Shown here: piece after piece, positions 60,344 to 64,000 of the stretch
Position numbering within the stretch: position 1 is the first letter of the stretch
Layout: the number at the start of each line of letters is the position of its first letter
DNA from: Allobacillus halotolerans
GTDB lineage: Bacteria > Bacillota > Bacilli > Bacillales > Alkalibacillaceae
Assembly (NCBI RefSeq): GCF_028743495.1
Contig: NZ_CP117968.1
Reading direction: 5' to 3' (one strand)
DNA: 64,000 bases
Program-made: the position numbers and the translations under genes
Notes under the pieces: generated by a model
Database searches by the model: none
Told to the model about the DNA's origin: nothing
Seen by the model: the letters and a program-made list of their open reading frames with translations, nothing else

Positions 60344-63097
60344 TTATTCCATTTCAGCTAGTTGTTCTTCGATTTGGGTCATGACGTCTGCAGCTTCCTG
60401 CCAATCTCCGTTGGATAACGCATTCTGATACTGCTCAAATAAATCGGATACTTCATTCAATAATTCATTTGCTTCTTCCAATGGAACACCTGCTTCACCT
60501 TCTTCGATTTCATCAGGTGCTGCATTGGATTCAATATAAGTCAGAATTCGATTCAGTGCTTTATCGAATGTCGATTCCATAACAATATAATCTTCATAAG
60601 CAATCACAACCTGCTTGACTTCCGGCAAGGATGTTTCATTACTTGATTCAATATAAATTGGCTCGACATACATCATGGTATCTTCAATTGGAATAGCCAA
60701 TAAATTTCCGCGAATGACTTTTGATCCACCTTGAGACCATAAGTTCAATTCTTGAGAAATCGTACTATCCTGATTGATTCGGTTTTCAATCTGCTGTGGA
60801 CCATAGACATTCCGTTGTTTCGGGAAGCGGTACACAATTTTCTCACCATAATGCTCGCCGTCATTACGAACACCAATCCATGCAATCATATTTTGTCGCT
60901 GTCGTGGTGTGTATGGCATCATCAATACAAATTCCTCTTGTTCTGCTTCCGGCAATTTCATTGTGACATAATAAGGATCCATTTCGATGTCTTGGTCGTA
61001 ATATTTCTCTGTCGGGAACTGCCAGAAATCCTCTCGGTTATAAAAGACTTCCAAGTTCTCCATGTGATAGGTTCCATACATTTCTGCCTGAATGCTGAAC
61101 AATCGCTCCGGATAACGAAAATGGTCTTGTAGATTTTCTGGAATGTCATCTGTAAATAAATCCGGGAACATATTCGCATACGTTTGAACAAGTGGGTCTT
61201 CTTCATCTACGATATAAAAATTCACTTCACCGGTATAAGCATCAATTTCGATTTTTACCGAGTTTTTAATATAGTTATTTTTATCATTATATTTCTCCGC
61301 ATACGGATAATGGCTATCTGTTAAATAAGCATCGATAATCCAGGCGAGACTTCCATCATCACGTACATATATATACGGATCTTTCTCATATTCAAAGAAC
61401 GGTGCAATACGTTCTACACGATCTTTAATATTACGTGTAACAAGAATTTGACTTTCATCTGTCACTTGATCAGATACTAACATTCGAAATGACATCTCAT
61501 TCAATGAAAAAAGTAATCGATTAAGGCCAGTGAACGGGATCCCTGTATCCGCTTCATAGCGATTGGATACGTTTGACTCGCCATCCGGATAGTCGAACTC
61601 ATCAACTGCTGAATTCACAATAACCGTTGGATAGTTTTGTTCCCCGAAATAAATTTGTGGCCGTTCCACATCGATTTCACCCGAGGTCGGTAAGTTTTTC
61701 ACGAGATATTCCGGTTGCCCCTGTGCTGTCACTTCATTTACGTGACTCATCGCAACGCCGTAACCATGTGTGTAGCGTAAATTTTGGTTCACCCATGTTT
61801 GAGCTTGTTCAGGTAAGTCTTTCATACTTAGTTCACGAGCACCGATAAATACTTGTTCGTACTCACCATCTATCATATATCGGTCAATATCGATATCTTC
61901 AAATTCATAATACGTCCGGAAAGTTTGTATCTGATTATAAACATCATTCAATGGGCGTGAATCATTAATCCGTATATTGTTAATCGTCATTTCATTGCGC
62001 TCGATCATCTCTTCGTCTAAAGAAGCATTTCCTGGATGATCTTTCACTTCCATATCTTCCAACTCGTAAGCTTGCCGAGTCATGGCTAAGTTTTCTTCTA
62101 GATATGGCGTCTCTTGTTGGAATTCATTAGGTGAGACGACAAATTGCTGAACGACAAAGGATGCCGCTTGACTCCCGAACAATACGAGTAAATAAAGACC
62201 AAATGGAATGACCAACCGCATATAATTCTTACGGAACAACGTCACAACGGCCCAAATAGTCGCCAACACGGTTACTGCTGCCAATACATAAGCACTTGGG
62301 ATATTAATGACGTCATCTGTATAGCTCACCCCATAAACAGCACTTTTCTGAAACGCGTTTACTTTGTTAGTAAATAACGCATCATACATACCAAGGTAAT
62401 GGGTTGCCGCTAATGACAAGCCAAAAATAGTGATATAAAAAGCTAACTGGACTTTAGCAATGCGGTGATGAAACGCTTGAAACATAAAATAACTAAATGC
62501 TGCGACACCCGCTAAAATCACAGAAAGGATCATCAAAACATTCAACACGAAATTCAACACTGGCAAGGTGAAAAAGTAAAATGAAAGATCATGCCCAAAA
62601 TGAGGGTCTGCCTGGTTGAAGTTGACCTGATTGAACACCTTTAATACAGGTTCCCAACCTATCTTTTGGACAATAAAACTTCCAAGCAAGCCAATTAAAA
62701 TGGAAATGATGATATTCGACCATGTAACCATTTTTTTCGGTCCAATTTGTTGGATAAACTTTGCCTTACCAATCGTATCGATAATAATTTTTTGCATCCC
62801 GGCAAGGGTTAAATAGGTGAAGATAAAAAACAGCAAGAATCCAGCCACGACTAAACTTATTTTCGTAATCAATGTCGTCGTATAAACTGATTCAAAACCT
62901 AATGACTCCATCCAAATATAATTCGTCAAGAAATTAAAAATGAATGGAATCATTAGCAGTAGAAGAAAAATGAAGAAAAAGATCGTTCCCCATTTAAAGA
63001 TTTTCTTCTTTTGAGTAGAGGTCATTTTATTTTGATTAAAAACAACCGTTTTCGATTTGTTATTTGGCCCATTCGGACCATTCGTCGTCCAATTCAT
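60344..63097 (-). CDS. UPF0182 (COG1615) large membrane protein
   Basis: A 917-residue protein. Seven hydrophobic segments lie in the first 300 residues (for example TIFFFIFLLLLMIPFIFNFL and ISILIGLLGSFIVQKIG). A large extracytoplasmic domain follows, with PYYVTMKLPEAEQEEFVLM and MPYTPRQRQNMIAWIGVRND, which are typical of UPF0182. The C-terminal tail is acidic (EEGEAGVPLEEANELLNE). Function is unknown. The ATG at 63097 is chosen because GAGAGGG lies 8 nt upstream; the frame extends 34 codons further without a site. It is not obviously linked to its neighbours. Confidence 0.92.
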   Translation of the reverse strand: MNWTTNGPNGPNNKSKTVVFNQNKMTSTQKKKIFKWGTIFFFIFLLLLMIPFIFNFLTNYIWMESLGFESVYTTTLITKISLVVAGFLLFFIFTYLTLAGMQKIIIDTIGKAKFIQQIGPKKMVTWSNIIISILIGLLGSFIVQKIGWEPVLKVFNQVNFNQADPHFGHDLSFYFFTLPVLNFVLNVLMILSVILAGVAAFSYFMFQAFHHRIAKVQLAFYITIFGLSLAATHYLGMYDALFTNKVNAFQKSAVYGVSYTDDVINIPSAYVLAAVTVLATIWAVVTLFRKNYMRLVIPFGLYLLVLFGSQAASFVVQQFVVSPNEFQQETPYLEENLAMTRQAYELEDMEVKDHPGNASLDEEMIERNEMTINNIRINDSRPLNDVYNQIQTFRTYYEFEDIDIDRYMIDGEYEQVFIGARELSMKDLPEQAQTWVNQNLRYTHGYGVAMSHVNEVTAQGQPEYLVKNLPTSGEIDVERPQIYFGEQNYPTVIVNSAVDEFDYPDGESNVSNRYEADTGIPFTGLNRLLFSLNEMSFRMLVSDQVTDESQILVTRNIKDRVERIAPFFEYEKDPYIYVRDDGSLAWIIDAYLTDSHYPYAEKYNDKNNYIKNSVKIEIDAYTGEVNFYIVDEEDPLVQTYANMFPDLFTDDIPENLQDHFRYPERLFSIQAEMYGTYHMENLEVFYNREDFWQFPTEKYYDQDIEMDPYYVTMKLPEAEQEEFVLMMPYTPRQRQNMIAWIGVRNDGEHYGEKIVYRFPKQRNVYGPQQIENRINQDSTISQELNLWSQGGSKVIRGNLLAIPIEDTMMYVEPIYIESSNETSLPEVKQVVIAYEDYIVMESTFDKALNRILTYIESNAAPDEIEEGEAGVPLEEANELLNEVSDLFEQYQNALSNGDWQEAADVMTQIEEQLAEME

Positions 63098-63250
63098 TAT
63101 GTATTCCCTCTCTTTTCTTCTGGATCTATTCCATTTTATCACACCTATACGTTCTCGACATGCATTGTAGCATAACAATATTAACAATCTATCCAGCATG
63201 GATTAGGAACTGAGATAGAAAAAGAATGTTGAAGCAAAAAAATTATAGGT

Positions 63251-63659
63251 ACGGCTGTTAACTGTTGATGTTTGGCTGCTCACTGCTGAAGTTTGGCTGC
63301 TAACTGCTGAAGATGGGCCACTAACTGCTGAAGTCGGGCCGCTCACTGCTGAAGATGGGCCACTAACTGCTGAAGTCGGACCGCTCACTGCTGAAGATGG
63401 GCCGCTAACTGTTGAAGTCGGGCCGCTCACTGCTGAAGACGAGCCGCTCACTGCTGAAGATAGGCCGCTAACTACTGAAATCGGGCCGCTGACTGCTGAA
63501 GATATGCCACTCACTGCTGGAGATATGCCGCTCACTGCTGAAGTCGTGCTGCTAACTGCTGAAGATGGGCCGCTAACTGTTGAAGTCGTGCTGCTAACTG
63601 CTGAAGATGAGCCGCTCACTGCTGAAATCGTGCCGAAGACTGCTCAAGTCACGTTTTCT
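63251..63659. repeat. 21-bp tandem array D (19 units, 42-bp higher order)
   Basis: Units beginning ACTGCTGAAG (or close variants) start at 63261 and then every 21 bp to 63639, 19 in all without a single indel. Many neighbours alternate GAAGAT and GAAGTC, giving a 42-bp super-unit in the left half. Because 21 is a multiple of three, frames stay open on both strands: (PLTAEDG/PLTAEVG on plus, SSAVSGP/TSAVSGP on minus). No frame has a ribosome binding site or a good start, so I do not call a protein. It lies between UPF0182 and the tyrS terminator. Confidence 0.93.
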
Positions 63660-63706
63660 AAACAAGAATTAGCCTATCGCCAGTAAATGGAGCGCCATCC
63701 AAACGG

Positions 63707-63748
63707 AAAACCCGAACAATTTATTTATATGTAAATTGTTCGGGTTTT
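63707..63748 (-). terminator. Terminator after tyrS
   Basis: AAAACCCGAACAATTTA pairs perfectly with TAAATTGTTCGGGTTTT (17 bp) over an 8-nt loop, about 40 bp past the tyrS stop, with the T4 of the stem ending leftward. The core CCCGAACAA resembles the CCTGAACGA core of the gapB and fxsA terminators. Confidence 0.9.
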
Positions 63749-63789
63749 AATTTTTTTATAAACTTTTTGTCCCAGTTTCCTTATTGGAT

Positions 63790-64000
63790 TTACTGATGAC
63801 GGATCAAGAAATACTTTTTCTTGCCGCGGCGAATGATGGTAAACATGCCATCCAATTTATCCTCGTCATTTACTTCATAAGCTGTATCTTGTTGACGTTC
63901 TCCATTGATATAAATAGCACCATTGGTAATATCCTCACGCGCTTGGCGTTTTGAAGAGGAAATTTTTGAGGCGACAAGTAAATCGACAAGACCAATTGAA
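63790..64000 (-). CDS. tyrS: Tyrosyl-tRNA synthetase, C-terminal part (5' end beyond window)
   Basis: Seventy codons before the stop at 63790 encode an S4-like RNA-binding domain: VDLLVASKISSSKRQARE, GAIYINGERQQD and FTIIRRGKKKYFLIRHQ at the end. This is the C-terminal domain of bacterial TyrRS, which charges tRNA-Tyr. The catalytic part lies to the right, outside the window, as would any T-box leader. Identification is by sequence and by rpsD-tyrS synteny. Confidence 0.92.
   Translation of the reverse strand, partial: SIGLVDLLVASKISSSKRQAREDITNGAIYINGERQQDTAYEVNDEDKLDGMFTIIRRGKKKYFLIRHQ

Noticed and set aside
63203..63619. Minus-strand Ser-rich protein of SSAVSGP repeats
   Set aside because: The frame is open because the 21-bp unit contains no stop; the start would be a GTG inside the repeat with no ribosome binding site, and other frames are open as well.
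63504..63686. Plus-strand PLTAED-repeat protein
   Set aside because: Its ATG is inside the repeat with no binding site, and the same frame is open upstream to 63249 without any start.

Overview
The window is a contiguous stretch of a low-GC Gram-positive chromosome. It comes from an endospore-forming member of the Bacillaceae. The evidence is the gene content (YtaF, YtvI, YtrH, YtrI, YtfJ/GerW, an alpha/beta SASP, RefZ) and a gene order that closely follows the dnaB-to-tyrS part of the Bacillus subtilis map. Genus cannot be fixed from the sequence alone. No tRNA or rRNA gene, insertion sequence, prophage or CRISPR array was seen. Both ends cut genes: dnaB on the left and tyrS on the right, both on the minus strand.

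Layout, left to right (most genes are on the minus strand, so transcription mainly runs right to left). 1-10.8 kb: replication and repair with phosphate signalling (phoP-phoR, polA-mutM-ytaF-coaE-gapB, nrdR-dnaB). 10.9-14.1 kb: a YyaL-type protein and two small accessory genes. 14.2-18.4 kb: TCA cycle genes citZ-icd-mdh and ytwI. 18.5-31 kb: ytvI, then lower glycolysis and fatty-acid entry: ytsJ-gntR-accD-accA and pfkA-pyk-fxsA, with dnaE. 31-42 kb: sporulation proteins YtrH/YtrI, nanoRNase NrnA, YtoI, YtkL, a peptidase, alanine dehydrogenase, an atypical SDR, a universal stress protein, EcsC-like and YtxK. 42.4-50.7 kb: YtfJ/YtfI, SASP, thiI with its cysteine desulfurase, ezrA, refZ, ytsP and rpsD with its leader. 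50.8-63.1 kb: an accessory block between rpsD and tyrS with an EAL protein, a Bce-type two-component/ABC module, an acyl-CoA ligase, a nitroreductase, a 1-Cys peroxiredoxin and a UPF0182 membrane protein.

The genes cooperate in carbon flow from glycolysis through pyruvate, malate and acetyl-CoA carboxylation to the TCA cycle, in DNA replication and repair, in sulfur transfer to tRNA, and in division and sporulation. A perfect TGGTC-T-GACCA dyad just downstream of the ytsJ promoter, together with a FadR-type regulator gene in the same cluster, suggests autoregulation of ytsJ-gntR-accDA.

The most unusual content is intergenic. Three arrays (about 1949-2208, 19687-19981 and 35381-35760) have different sequences but exactly the same 52-bp period. 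They share the same two-stem dyad architecture, with different bases in the paired arms, and an A-rich linker. A fourth array (63251-63659) has 19 units of exactly 21 bp with no indels. All four lie just beyond the terminator of a leftward transcription unit. The periods 52, 21 and 42 are close to whole numbers of DNA helical turns. I regard this as the best candidate for something undescribed.
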